64,000 nucleotides of DNA from an uncultured Bacteroidota bacterium. Its GTDB lineage: Bacteria > Bacteroidota > Bacteroidia > Flavobacteriales_F > PHOS-HE28. The first letter of the stretch is position 1; the number at the start of each line of letters is the position of its first letter. The stretch spans positions 151,299 to 215,298 of the forward strand of contig CADEDY010000003.1 of NCBI GenBank assembly GCA_902826215.1. The letters are read 5' to 3'. Shown here in pieces: positions 53,340-62,938 of this stretch. Both the position numbers and the translations under genes were made by a program. The notes below the pieces were generated by a model. It was not told where the DNA came from and did not search any database. It was given only the letters and a program-made list of their open reading frames with translations.

Positions 53340-53834
53340 TTAAGTGACGCTGCGCTTTCTTCGTCCATCCGACCGTTGCTGGTTCAGGCGTTTCCGCGAT
53401 GTGCTCAGGATGCTGTGGAACAACGGGATCAGGATCCTGGCGCGGCGGACCAGATCATCGTCATGCGGATAGTGCGCTTTCACATGACAGAGCGCCAAGC
53501 GGTAGTCGGTTTCTTCTAGTTCCTTGTGCGCGATCTTCATCTTGTGAACGAAATCGGCCAAGCTTTCAGCACCTTGGGCTTCACGCGTGTGAGAGCCTAC
53601 CGAGGTGCCACTTCGAAGGATCTGATCGGCGAACACCATGTTCACTGGAACCAGCCTTTCGGCATAGTCCATCACCTTGCTGGCCAACTCGAAAGTTTCC
53701 TCGACCACCGCATTGCGTTTTCGAGGGGCTTCACCGTAAGGAACTGATGGCTCAAAAAGGACGTTTGCCGCGTTGTACTCCACAAGACGGTCTTCGAACC
53801 AAGTCGTTGGGTCGAACTGTAGATCGCTCTCCAT
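53340..53834 (-). CDS. four-helix-bundle protein (S23/IVS family)
   Basis: A 164-residue all-helical protein of the family first known from 23S rRNA intervening sequences (TIGR02436-type). Typical segments are VVEETFELASKVMDYAERL, ILRSGTSVGSHTREAQGAES and FVHKMKIAHKELEETDYRL. Free-standing members have no firm function; relatives act as accessory proteins of diversity-generating retroelements. I place the start at the ATG at 53834; frames further upstream run through repeat DNA. The gene is flanked on both sides by CATG-8 arrays. No reverse transcriptase or transposase is near. Confidence 0.85.
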   Translation of the reverse strand: MESDLQFDPTTWFEDRLVEYNAANVLFEPSVPYGEAPRKRNAVVEETFELASKVMDYAERLVPVNMVFADQILRSGTSVGSHTREAQGAESLADFVHKMKIAHKELEETDYRLALCHVKAHYPHDDDLVRRARILIPLFHSILSTSRKRLNQQRSDGRRKRSVT

Positions 53835-53894
53835 GGTGGTTGTATCGGTCCTACGAAGAAACAAATGAATACAGGCCATTGCAAGACTCTGCAG

Positions 53895-54119
53895 GCACGC
53901 CAAGGAGGCATACCATGTCCACATGACCACATGCTTAAATGTGAGATAGAGCCACACTGAAGGAACTCTGGAAGCACACCAAGGAGGCATTCCATGTCCA
54001 CATGACCACATGGTCACATGCTTAAATGTGAGATAGAGCCACAATGCAAGAACTCTCCAAGCACACCAAGGAGGCATTGCATGTCCTCATGACCACATGG
54101 TCACATGCCCAAATGTGAG
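53895..54119. repeat. three tandem copies of an 80-bp unit containing CATG-8 arrays
   Basis: Three copies of a longer unit (array starts at 53914, 53993 and 54080) share flanks such as CAAGGAGGCAT before and AAATGTGAG after the array. Inside each, CATG recurs every 8 bp: 53914-53930 (3), 53993-54017 (4) and 54080-54104 (4). A degenerate AATG follows in the same register each time. The second and third copies differ from the first by one extra 8-bp unit (79 versus 87 bp spacing). It fills the space between the four-helix-bundle gene and the ald stop. Confidence 0.88.
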
Positions 54120-55340
54120 TTAGAACGCCGCGAGCAGAATATCCAGGTCCTTGTACGGTAACCGGAACGCTTCCCCGAGGATGGCGCTGGTGAGCGAGCC
54201 GTTGTAGAGGTACACACCGTGACGCAGGCCGAGGTCCGTTTTGATGAGGTCCTCGAAGCCGCCGACCTCGCCCATGCTCTGCAGCTGTGGGCCGAAGATG
54301 TTGCTGAGCGCTGTGCTGGCCGTACGCGGAACGCGGCTAGCGATGTTGGGTACACAGTAGTGGACCACTCCGTAGCGCTTGTAGACCGGGTCGGTATGCG
54401 TGGTGACCTCGCTCGTTTCGAAACAGCCGCCACGATCGATGCTGACGTCGACGATCACGCTACCGTTCTTCATCTCCTTCACCATCTCTTCGGTCACCAC
54501 CATGGGCGTGCGCCCGCGTTCCGGACGCAAGGCACCGATGGCCACGTCCGCGTGCCGCAAGGCTTTGCGCAATTCCACGGGTTGGATCACCGAGGTCCAG
54601 ATGCGTTGGCCCAGACCGCTTTGCAGGCGCCGCAGACGGTAGATGCTCTTGTCGAAGACCTTTACACTGGCACCGAGACCGAGTGCCGCGCGGGTAGCGA
54701 ACTCACCCACCGTTCCTGCGCCGATGATGATCACTTCCGCCGGTTCAACACCGCTGATGCCGCCGAGCATGAGGCCTTGTCCACCCTTGTCCGCGCTCAG
54801 GTATTCACTAGCGACCTGTATGCTCGTGGTCCCTGCGATCTCGCCCATGGCGCGAACGATGGGATAGATGCCCTCGCGGTCCTTGATGAAATCCCACGCC
54901 ACGGCCGTCATGCGCTTCTCCATCATGCGCTTCAGGGTGTCCTTGGGCTGCACGGTGAGCTGGAGTGCAGAAACGAGGATCTGCTTGTGACGCAGTAGTT
55001 CGATCTCCGAATGGGTAGGCGGTGCCACCTTCAGGATCATGTCGGCCTTGAATACCTCTTCGGGGCTCTCCACGAGCATGGCACCGGCCTCGCTGTAATC
55101 GTTGTCCTGGAACTGGGCTGGCATGCCTGCGCCGCGTTCGATCACCACCTCGTGACCACGACCGACCAGTACGGCAACGGCCGATGGGGTGAGTGGTACG
55201 CGGTGTTCTTGGAAGGTGATCTCCTTGGGGATGCCGATGAAGAGGCTCTTCTTGCGGCGGCCGACCTCCATCAGTTGTTCCTGCGGGGCCATGGCCACTT
55301 CGCGGGCCAGTTGTCGGAGCAATTCGCTGGTTGGGCTCAT
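54120..55340 (-). CDS. ald: alanine dehydrogenase
   Basis: NAD-dependent alanine dehydrogenase of 406 residues. Motifs include GIPKEITFQEHRVPLTP, ILKVAPPT, the Rossmann GAGTVGEFATRAALGLGA and VDVSIDRGGCFETS. It interconverts alanine with pyruvate and ammonia. I use the ATG at 55340 (MSPTSELL); an ATG at 55346 is equivalent, and longer frames lack homology-like sequence. Its stop abuts the CATG-8 tandem repeat, which occupies the place of a terminator. Confidence 0.92.
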   Translation of the reverse strand: MSPTSELLRQLAREVAMAPQEQLMEVGRRKKSLFIGIPKEITFQEHRVPLTPSAVAVLVGRGHEVVIERGAGMPAQFQDNDYSEAGAMLVESPEEVFKADMILKVAPPTHSEIELLRHKQILVSALQLTVQPKDTLKRMMEKRMTAVAWDFIKDREGIYPIVRAMGEIAGTTSIQVASEYLSADKGGQGLMLGGISGVEPAEVIIIGAGTVGEFATRAALGLGASVKVFDKSIYRLRRLQSGLGQRIWTSVIQPVELRKALRHADVAIGALRPERGRTPMVVTEEMVKEMKNGSVIVDVSIDRGGCFETSEVTTHTDPVYKRYGVVHYCVPNIASRVPRTASTALSNIFGPQLQSMGEVGGFEDLIKTDLGLRHGVYLYNGSLTSAILGEAFRLPYKDLDILLAAF

Positions 55341-55443
55341 CGGCATGCCGGGTGGGTCGGCAACGGTCCGGAAAGATACGGCGAGGCACTTTGCCAAAGG
55401 GCATCCAGCCACCCGGCCTTTGAACGATGCGATGTGGGCTCCG

Positions 55444-55875
55444 CTAGGGAGCGACCGTGCTCATCTGGATCGTCCTCACCCCGTTCGGCGCAACGTGGAT
55501 GCTGACATGCAGGACGTCCACTTCCAAGTGACCGCTGGCGATCTCCGGCCATTCGATGAAGCAGTACGCACCGCTGTCGAGGTACTCATCGAACCCGATG
55601 CCCTCGAGTTCCTCGGCAACTTTCAAGCGATACAGGTCGAAGTGGTACAGTGGCGACCCATCTGCCGTGCGGTACTCGTTCACGATGGCGAAGCTGGGAC
55701 TGCTGGTCCGGTCGGCTACGCCAAGGATGCTGCAAAAGGCCTTGATCAAGGTGGTCTTGCCCGCGCCGAGGTCGCCATGCAAGGCGAACACCCGGCGTTC
55801 GGCATGGCTTTCCAGGATCAGCTGCGCGACGGTCTCCGCCTCGGAAGGCTTGCGCAAGGTGATGGTAGCGAGCAT
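55444..55875 (-). CDS. tsaE: tRNA threonylcarbamoyladenosine biosynthesis ATPase
   Basis: P-loop ATPase partner of TsaBD in t6A37 modification of tRNA. The 143-residue protein has Walker A GDLGAGKTTLIKAF near residue 34, SSPSFAIVNEY, YHFDLYRL and IEWPE. The ATG at 55875 gives the family length. It is divergent from carB, and a CATG-8 array begins 40 bp upstream of its start. Confidence 0.95.
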   Translation of the reverse strand: MLATITLRKPSEAETVAQLILESHAERRVFALHGDLGAGKTTLIKAFCSILGVADRTSSPSFAIVNEYRTADGSPLYHFDLYRLKVAEELEGIGFDEYLDSGAYCFIEWPEIASGHLEVDVLHVSIHVAPNGVRTIQMSTVAP

Positions 55876-55914
55876 GGTCGGCCGCAAAGGTGGGAAGAAG
55901 ACGCAAAGGCGTGT

Positions 55915-56031
55915 CATGTGAGCATGTGAACATGATCAGCCTCCCGCAGGCACCACGCTCATGTGCACATGTTCTCATGCTCACATGTCCTCATGTCCTC
56001 ATGACCACATGTCCCCATGCCCCCATGGTAT
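55915..56031. repeat. CATG-8 arrays, three plus nine units
   Basis: CATG occurs at 55915, 55923 and 55931, then after a 29-bp gap at 55960 and at every 8 bp to 56024, nine in a row without a miss. Spacers vary, for example TGCA, TTCT, TCCT, ACCA, CCCC. It lies in the 374-bp gap between tsaE and carB; the rest of that gap holds a -7-like box TACTTTCG (56092-56099) and a carB 5' remnant. Confidence 0.9.
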
Positions 56032-56119
56032 TTCTTCTCCACGATCCACCCACCTTATCCACGATCTTCCGTGCCCTGTTCCCTTAGCGGGTACTTTCGC
56101 GACCCGGATAACACCGGAC

Positions 56120-56173
56120 ATGCCCAAAGACAATTCCATCAAGTCGGTCCTGCTCATCGGCAGCGGCCCCATC
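56120..56173 (+). pseudogene. carB 5'-end remnant (first 18 codons)
   Basis: The 18 codons starting at this ATG encode the same residues as the start of carB (MPKDNSIKSVLLIGSGPI), but many codons differ synonymously. After this the sequence diverges and the frame continues for another 29 codons to a stop at 56263, overlapping the carB ATG at 56250. It could be a leftover of an older carB or now act as a short leader ORF. The -7-like box lies upstream of this copy, not of carB. Confidence 0.8.
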
Positions 56174-56249
56174 CCGGATACCACTTCGTGGTTCCGGGAC
56201 CATCGGCTCCCTATTACGTCGGCCCTTCATTTCGTCAACCTGATGCATC

Positions 56250-59060
<2,811 letters not shown>

Positions 59061-59184
59061 CCCGTCCTGAGCTTGTCGATGGGTTGGGCGTGCCCCCTCG
59101 CAAAAGCCTCGGGGTCGCGCTCTTCCGTCCAAGTCCTCAGCCGGATTACCGGCTTCCGGGCTTTCCCGTTCGATCGCTCACGCG
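59061..59184 (+). repeat. GC-rich intergenic repeat, copy A (after carB)
   Basis: Begins at the carB stop with CCTGAGCTTGTCGA, a widespread palindromic intergenic motif, then TTGGGCGTGCCCC, CTCGCAAAAGCCTCGGGGTCGC and ends GATCGCTCACGCG. The same ordered blocks follow both degraded carB 3' copies (61801 and 62771). The function is unknown. Confidence 0.8.
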
Positions 59185-59212
59185 AAAGCTGATCCTACCC
59201 GTATCAAGAAGC

Positions 59213-59788
59213 CTACTTTACCGCTGAGTCGCCGTTGATCCGGTCCAAGAACTCCATATCGCGTTTGCGCAACTTGGCCTCGTAACCTTCAACCGAATCC
59301 CGCATCTCGCGTTTCGGTTTGGCGTCATCGTATGCATCCTTCAAGCCTGCTTCTTTCACTTTCGCGGCCACCATGCGGGCACCGCCTTCGATGTCGGCGT
59401 TCGGGCCATCGCTCATCCAATCCCGTCTGTGCTCGAAAGTGCCCACCATCTGGTAGAAGCAGACCTTAGCTCCAAGCGCATAGCAGATGTAGGCTCCCTT
59501 CTTGTACATGCGAATGATCTGTCCACCGCCGTCGGCGAATCCCCAGTAGGGACCGGCGCTCATCTCGATGCTCTTCTTCTCCCCATGATCGATGATGTTC
59601 AAGGTCGCTTTCGAGAAGGAAAGGTCCGTAGTGATGTCCTCCCCGTTCACCATCACACCTTCCACTCCCTTGTCCGCAACCATGTCCTCGTAGGTGGCGA
59701 AGACCCTGAGCGGTGTTCGCTTGGGTGGTTCTTGGGCGATGGCTGTGAAAGTCACACAAGCGAAGAGAGCGATCAAGAGGTGTTTCAT
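59213..59788 (-). CDS. hypothetical exported protein
   Basis: A 191-residue protein with a clear signal peptide (MKHLLIALFACVTFTAIAQ). The mature part is soluble with aromatic- and Gly-rich central region (YWGFADGGGQI) and charged helical C-terminus. I recognise no domain or type IX sorting tail. It lies within the segment bounded by carB and its first downstream copy, on the opposite strand. Confidence 0.7.
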   Translation of the reverse strand: MKHLLIALFACVTFTAIAQEPPKRTPLRVFATYEDMVADKGVEGVMVNGEDITTDLSFSKATLNIIDHGEKKSIEMSAGPYWGFADGGGQIIRMYKKGAYICYALGAKVCFYQMVGTFEHRRDWMSDGPNADIEGGARMVAAKVKEAGLKDAYDDAKPKREMRDSVEGYEAKLRKRDMEFLDRINGDSAVK

Positions 59789-59904
59789 GGCGTCTTGTTG
59801 CAGAGCAAATTTATGGGGCCTGTTCCAATAGCGGGCGCTCTTTGCTGGATCTCATCAATACTGAAGGGGGCCTGCGATCTGGGCCAACCCATAAGTTTGT
59901 TCTC

Positions 59905-61434
59905 ATGAAGTCACAATGCTTTGCGGCCCACCTGTTCCTCTGTTGCGTTCCCTTCACGCTCCTTGCCCAGTCCGGCTCCATCGACCTTAGCTATGGCGGT
60001 GATGGCTGGGCGCAATGGGATGAGCTGATCGGATCCAGAAGTGTGCGGTCCATGGTGGTCCTGCCGGATGAAAGCACGGTAATGTTGACGGATCGACAGG
60101 AACCACATGACGTTGCCTTGATCCATTTCGATCTACAGGGAGAAGTTGACACGACTTTCGGTAACGGTGGCATCGCCAGGATCAACGACCCGATGGGCGA
60201 TTGGAACGACTACAGACGCCAGTTGGTGCGACAACCGGACGGCAAGTTGATCATAGGCGGCTCTTCATCGGCCGGCAACGATGCGTTCGCTCGGATGCGT
60301 TTGCTTCCGGACGGCTCGCTGGACAGCACCTTCGGCACCAGCGGTATTTCGAGGTTCAACTTATCGCCCCTGGATGACCAAGGCAATGGCTTGCTTGTAT
60401 TATCCAGTGGACAGATCTTGGTCTACGGGTACACGGAGCTTGATGGCCCTGATGCTTGCGTCGCTCGATTCGACCCGGATGGGTCCCTGGACTACACATT
60501 CAACGGGACAGGCTACTTGTCTTTCAACGTCCCCGGTGCATTCACCGCCATGATCAACGACGCGGTCGAGTTACCGGATGGTCGTGTCATTGTATGCGGA
60601 GAACGGTCTTCTGGTGCGAACATCGAGGCCTTCGCGGCACGCATACTCACCAATGGGCAGATGGACCCCGCTTTCCCACCGCAGGTATACATGATCGGCG
60701 ATGGAACGGATCTGGAACCGCATGCCATCGCTTTGCAGAGCGACGGGAAGGCCGTTATTGCCGCGCGGATGTCCTATGCCGACAATGACATTGCTGCTAT
60801 TCGGATCCTCGAGAACGGCGGCTTGGACAGCAGCTTCGCTACCAATGGATTCTTCAAGACGGGACAGGACTTGTCCTTTGCCACAGGGGAGCAGGTCCAT
60901 ATCAGGCCGAACGGGTCCATTGTTCTCACCGGAGATCAGCGGTTCACCGGTGAGAGCTATAGGCACATTTCAGCTGTGAAGTTGACCCCGAACGGCATCC
61001 TTGATCAAAACTTCGCGAACGGTGGTATTGGGACGTACGTGCTCAGTTCTTCCAACAACGAATTGGGCGTGGCCAGCGCCTATCAGGTGGACGGCAAGCT
61101 CATCATCGCGGGGAACGCGAACTATCGTTGGTCGGCAGTTCGAATACAGGATGATCTTTCAACGTGGATTGAACCGGCTGCATCAGTAACCCCGACCCCG
61201 CAGTTTATCTACGATGCGAACGCGAATAGTTGGTGGTGCCGATGCCCGTCGGAGGATAAAGTAGTGGATGTCGTTGTGCTGGACGTCATGGGCCGCATCA
61301 TTCAGCAAGCAGCTTCGGCATCGGTCGCAAATCGCGTGACCATACCTACCCTAGGCCTGACCACGGGCACTTATCTGGTGCGCGTTACCGATCAGCAGCA
61401 GTCGTTCGCTGGCCGGATACTCGTCTCCAATTGA
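59905..61434 (+). CDS. delta-60 repeat protein with type IX sorting domain
   Basis: Secreted protein of 509 residues from the ATG at 59905 (MKSQCFAAHLFLCCVPF), which starts a signal peptide; an upstream in-frame ATG at 59842 would add 21 hydrophilic residues. The body has about seven delta-60 beta-propeller-like repeats with motifs such as LDSTFGTSG, LDYTFNGTG and PDGKLIIGG. The C-terminus (about 440-509) has VVVLDVMGRII and TGTYLVRV, the T9SS type A sorting signature. Cargo function unknown. It lies between carB and a carB 3' copy. Confidence 0.88.
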   Translation: MKSQCFAAHLFLCCVPFTLLAQSGSIDLSYGGDGWAQWDELIGSRSVRSMVVLPDESTVMLTDRQEPHDVALIHFDLQGEVDTTFGNGGIARINDPMGDWNDYRRQLVRQPDGKLIIGGSSSAGNDAFARMRLLPDGSLDSTFGTSGISRFNLSPLDDQGNGLLVLSSGQILVYGYTELDGPDACVARFDPDGSLDYTFNGTGYLSFNVPGAFTAMINDAVELPDGRVIVCGERSSGANIEAFAARILTNGQMDPAFPPQVYMIGDGTDLEPHAIALQSDGKAVIAARMSYADNDIAAIRILENGGLDSSFATNGFFKTGQDLSFATGEQVHIRPNGSIVLTGDQRFTGESYRHISAVKLTPNGILDQNFANGGIGTYVLSSSNNELGVASAYQVDGKLIIAGNANYRWSAVRIQDDLSTWIEPAASVTPTPQFIYDANANSWWCRCPSEDKVVDVVVLDVMGRIIQQAASASVANRVTIPTLGLTTGTYLVRVTDQQQSFAGRILVSN

Positions 61435-61536
61435 GAGGAGGGCGTCCCCCTCAATGTCGCAAGTGTTCCGCGTGGGCGGGTATGAGCGCGAGCGAGCGGG
61501 CCACTTGTGCAGCTGCACCAGCCGCACCGAACCCTA

Positions 61537-61800
61537 TCGCCAAGGCCTACGGCGAACCCAATGAACTGGGCCACCAAGGTGATGCTCGGCGCCAAGCTCA
61601 AGGACTTCCAGTTCAAACCACACCTCGATGGCTACGCGATCAAGGTGCCCGTCTTCAGCTTCGACAAGTTCCCGAACGTGGACAAGAGCCTCGGGCCCGA
61701 GATGAAGAGCACGGGGGAGGCGATCTACTTCATCAAGGATCTGAAGGATCCGTTCTTCAGACAGGTGTATGGGGAGCGGAGCAGGTATTTGAGCAGGTAG
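61537..61800 (+). pseudogene. carB 3'-end copy (about 85 codons)
   Basis: Matches carB from the IAKAYGEP region to the stop. Near its start a 2-nt loss shifts the frame relative to carB. The last 79 codons are intact, with substitutions mostly synonymous; coding differences include Arg to His and Met to Arg. There is no start signal or promoter, so it is a remnant of a carB gene. The GC-rich repeat continues after its stop as it does after carB. Confidence 0.88.
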
Positions 61801-61930
61801 CCCGCCCTGAGCGGAGTCGAAGGGTGGGCGTGCCCCCGCCTCAAATGCAGGCAGGGTCCGGCTTTCCGCTACAAGTCCGCACTCGTCGTTCCTCCTCGCT
61901 TGCGGGCTTTCCGCTGCAATCCGTCACGCG
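61801..61930 (+). repeat. GC-rich intergenic repeat, copy B
   Basis: Starts at the stop of the carB 3' copy with CCCTGAGCGGAGTCGAAGGG, then GGGCGTGCCCC and a GGGCTTTCCGCTGCAATC block, ending GTCACGCG. It matches copy A in order; the middle is more divergent and contains CGCTACAAGTCCGCACTCGT. Confidence 0.8.
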
Positions 61931-61975
61931 GAGTGCATGGTCCACCCGGAAGCCGATTTCTGGATACATTCGAAC

Positions 61976-62164
61976 ATGGAATTCAAGAACAGACGGTGGT
62001 ACGAATGGATCATGATCATCCTAGGCGTTGCCGGTTTGATCTTCCAAGCCATTGCATTGTTCATCCCTGTACCTGGGCCATTTAGTTGGGCCCAGTTCCT
62101 TGTCAGTGCCTTCTTCCTTTGGGGAGGTACAGTACCCCGGCGGAAGAGTAACTCAGCTGCGTAA
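61976..62164 (+). CDS. small membrane protein
   Basis: A 62-residue protein from the ATG at 61976 (MEFKNRRWYEWIMII). Two hydrophobic segments, about 10-30 and 36-50, with a basic tail. No recognised family. It is between repeat B and another small membrane gene; being so short, its reality rests on hydrophobic pattern and start context alone. Confidence 0.45.
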   Translation: MEFKNRRWYEWIMIILGVAGLIFQAIALFIPVPGPFSWAQFLVSAFFLWGGTVPRRKSNSAA

Positions 62165-62222
62165 GATGGCTGCAGGGTTGAACAACATCGGTATGTGCTC
62201 GAGCAGGTAACACGTTGCGTAG

Positions 62223-62684
62223 ATGGTGTACAAGGTCTTTCATGGTCTCGCGGTTCTGTTCGGATTGATGCTGCTGCCTCAAACCAAAGACACCTTCGCG
62301 CGCGCCATCATCGTGCTGCAGATAGCCGCTATTGGATTGGCTCTCTTCGGCTACTTCGTATCCCTCGCAATGATCCTCCTCGCCATTTCAACCCTGTTGA
62401 TAGTGCTGTATGCATTCATCCGTATGAGGCACAATGCGCAAAGAGCAGTCGTTCTACTCATTGCGGTGCCAGACCTCTTAGTGCTCGCACATGCGATGAA
62501 CCATTGGCCAGGCGCACACCTCTTTGCCTTGTTGATGATCATCCCCGTCTTGGTGTATGTCTTTGGTGTGCTTCGGGATAGGGCAGCATACAAGAATGAG
62601 GTCGGTTTCTTAACGATTCTCTTCTACAGCTCCATCAGTACGTTGGTCCATGCAGTCGGTGAGATAATTTCGAGTCCAGAATGA
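62223..62684 (+). CDS. hypothetical polytopic membrane protein
   Basis: A 153-residue protein with about five hydrophobic segments and short polar loops; no family recognised. Its stop codon (62682-62684) lies inside the degraded carB fragment that starts at 62681, so its C-terminal end was probably set by the recombination junction and may be truncated. Confidence 0.6.
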   Translation: MVYKVFHGLAVLFGLMLLPQTKDTFARAIIVLQIAAIGLALFGYFVSLAMILLAISTLLIVLYAFIRMRHNAQRAVVLLIAVPDLLVLAHAMNHWPGAHLFALLMIIPVLVYVFGVLRDRAAYKNEVGFLTILFYSSISTLVHAVGEIISSPE

Positions 62685-62735
62685 AGAGCACCGGCGAGGC
62701 GATCTACTATCAAGGACCTCAGGGATGCGATTACT
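62681..62735 (+). pseudogene. second carB 3'-end fragment, heavily degraded
   Basis: About 50 bp match carB around the codons for MKSTGEAIY and IKDL, with a small deletion after GATCTAC that breaks the frame; homology fades within ten codons. Copy C of the GC-rich repeat follows 35 bp later, the same order as at carB and the first copy. Confidence 0.75.
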
Positions 62736-62770
62736 ATGAAGTAGTCGTAGAACAAGCTTTCTAGTGACCG

Positions 62771-62863
62771 GGGCCTGCCCCTCGCAAAACCTCGGGTCGC
62801 ACTTTCCACTTGTACCCATCGCTCGTTCCTCGCTGTGGGCTTTTCGCTGCAATCGCTCACGCA
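62771..62863 (+). repeat. GC-rich intergenic repeat, copy C
   Basis: Contains GGGCCTGCCCCTCGCAAAAC, CTCGGGTCGC and GGGCTTTTCGCTGCAATC, ending GCTCACGC, the same ordered blocks as copies A and B. It lacks the CCTGAGC palindrome at the front. Confidence 0.78.
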
Positions 62864-62938
62864 GGACCTCAACATCGCATTTGAGCCGCCGTTTTAAGGC
62901 TCGTATTTGCAGATGTGTCAGACGAGCTATATTGCCGC

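Noticed and set aside
53835..54077. N-terminal extension of the four-helix-bundle protein through the CATG repeats
   Set aside because: The added residues are two near-identical repeats of MPPWC and LYLTFKHV that merely translate the tandem repeat; the family start fits the ATG at 53834.
53895..56031. CRISPR array
   Set aside because: The constant part is only 4 bp in an 8-bp period, there are no 25-40 bp spacers, and no cas gene is in the window.
55961..56119. Coding region across the CATG array reading into the carB remnant
   Set aside because: The frame only translates the 8-bp repeat into His/Met/Cys/Pro-rich residues; the coding part starts at the carB-like ATG at 56120.
59892..59899. 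TAAGTTTG as the promoter -7 box of the delta-60 gene
   Set aside because: It ends 5 bp before the ATG, which would leave no room for a transcription start before the codon, and there is no TTG at the right distance.
61507..61800. A real 97-residue protein
   Set aside because: From residue 19 on it is the C-terminus of CarB; the first 18 residues come from frameshifted sequence and there is no promoter or start signal.
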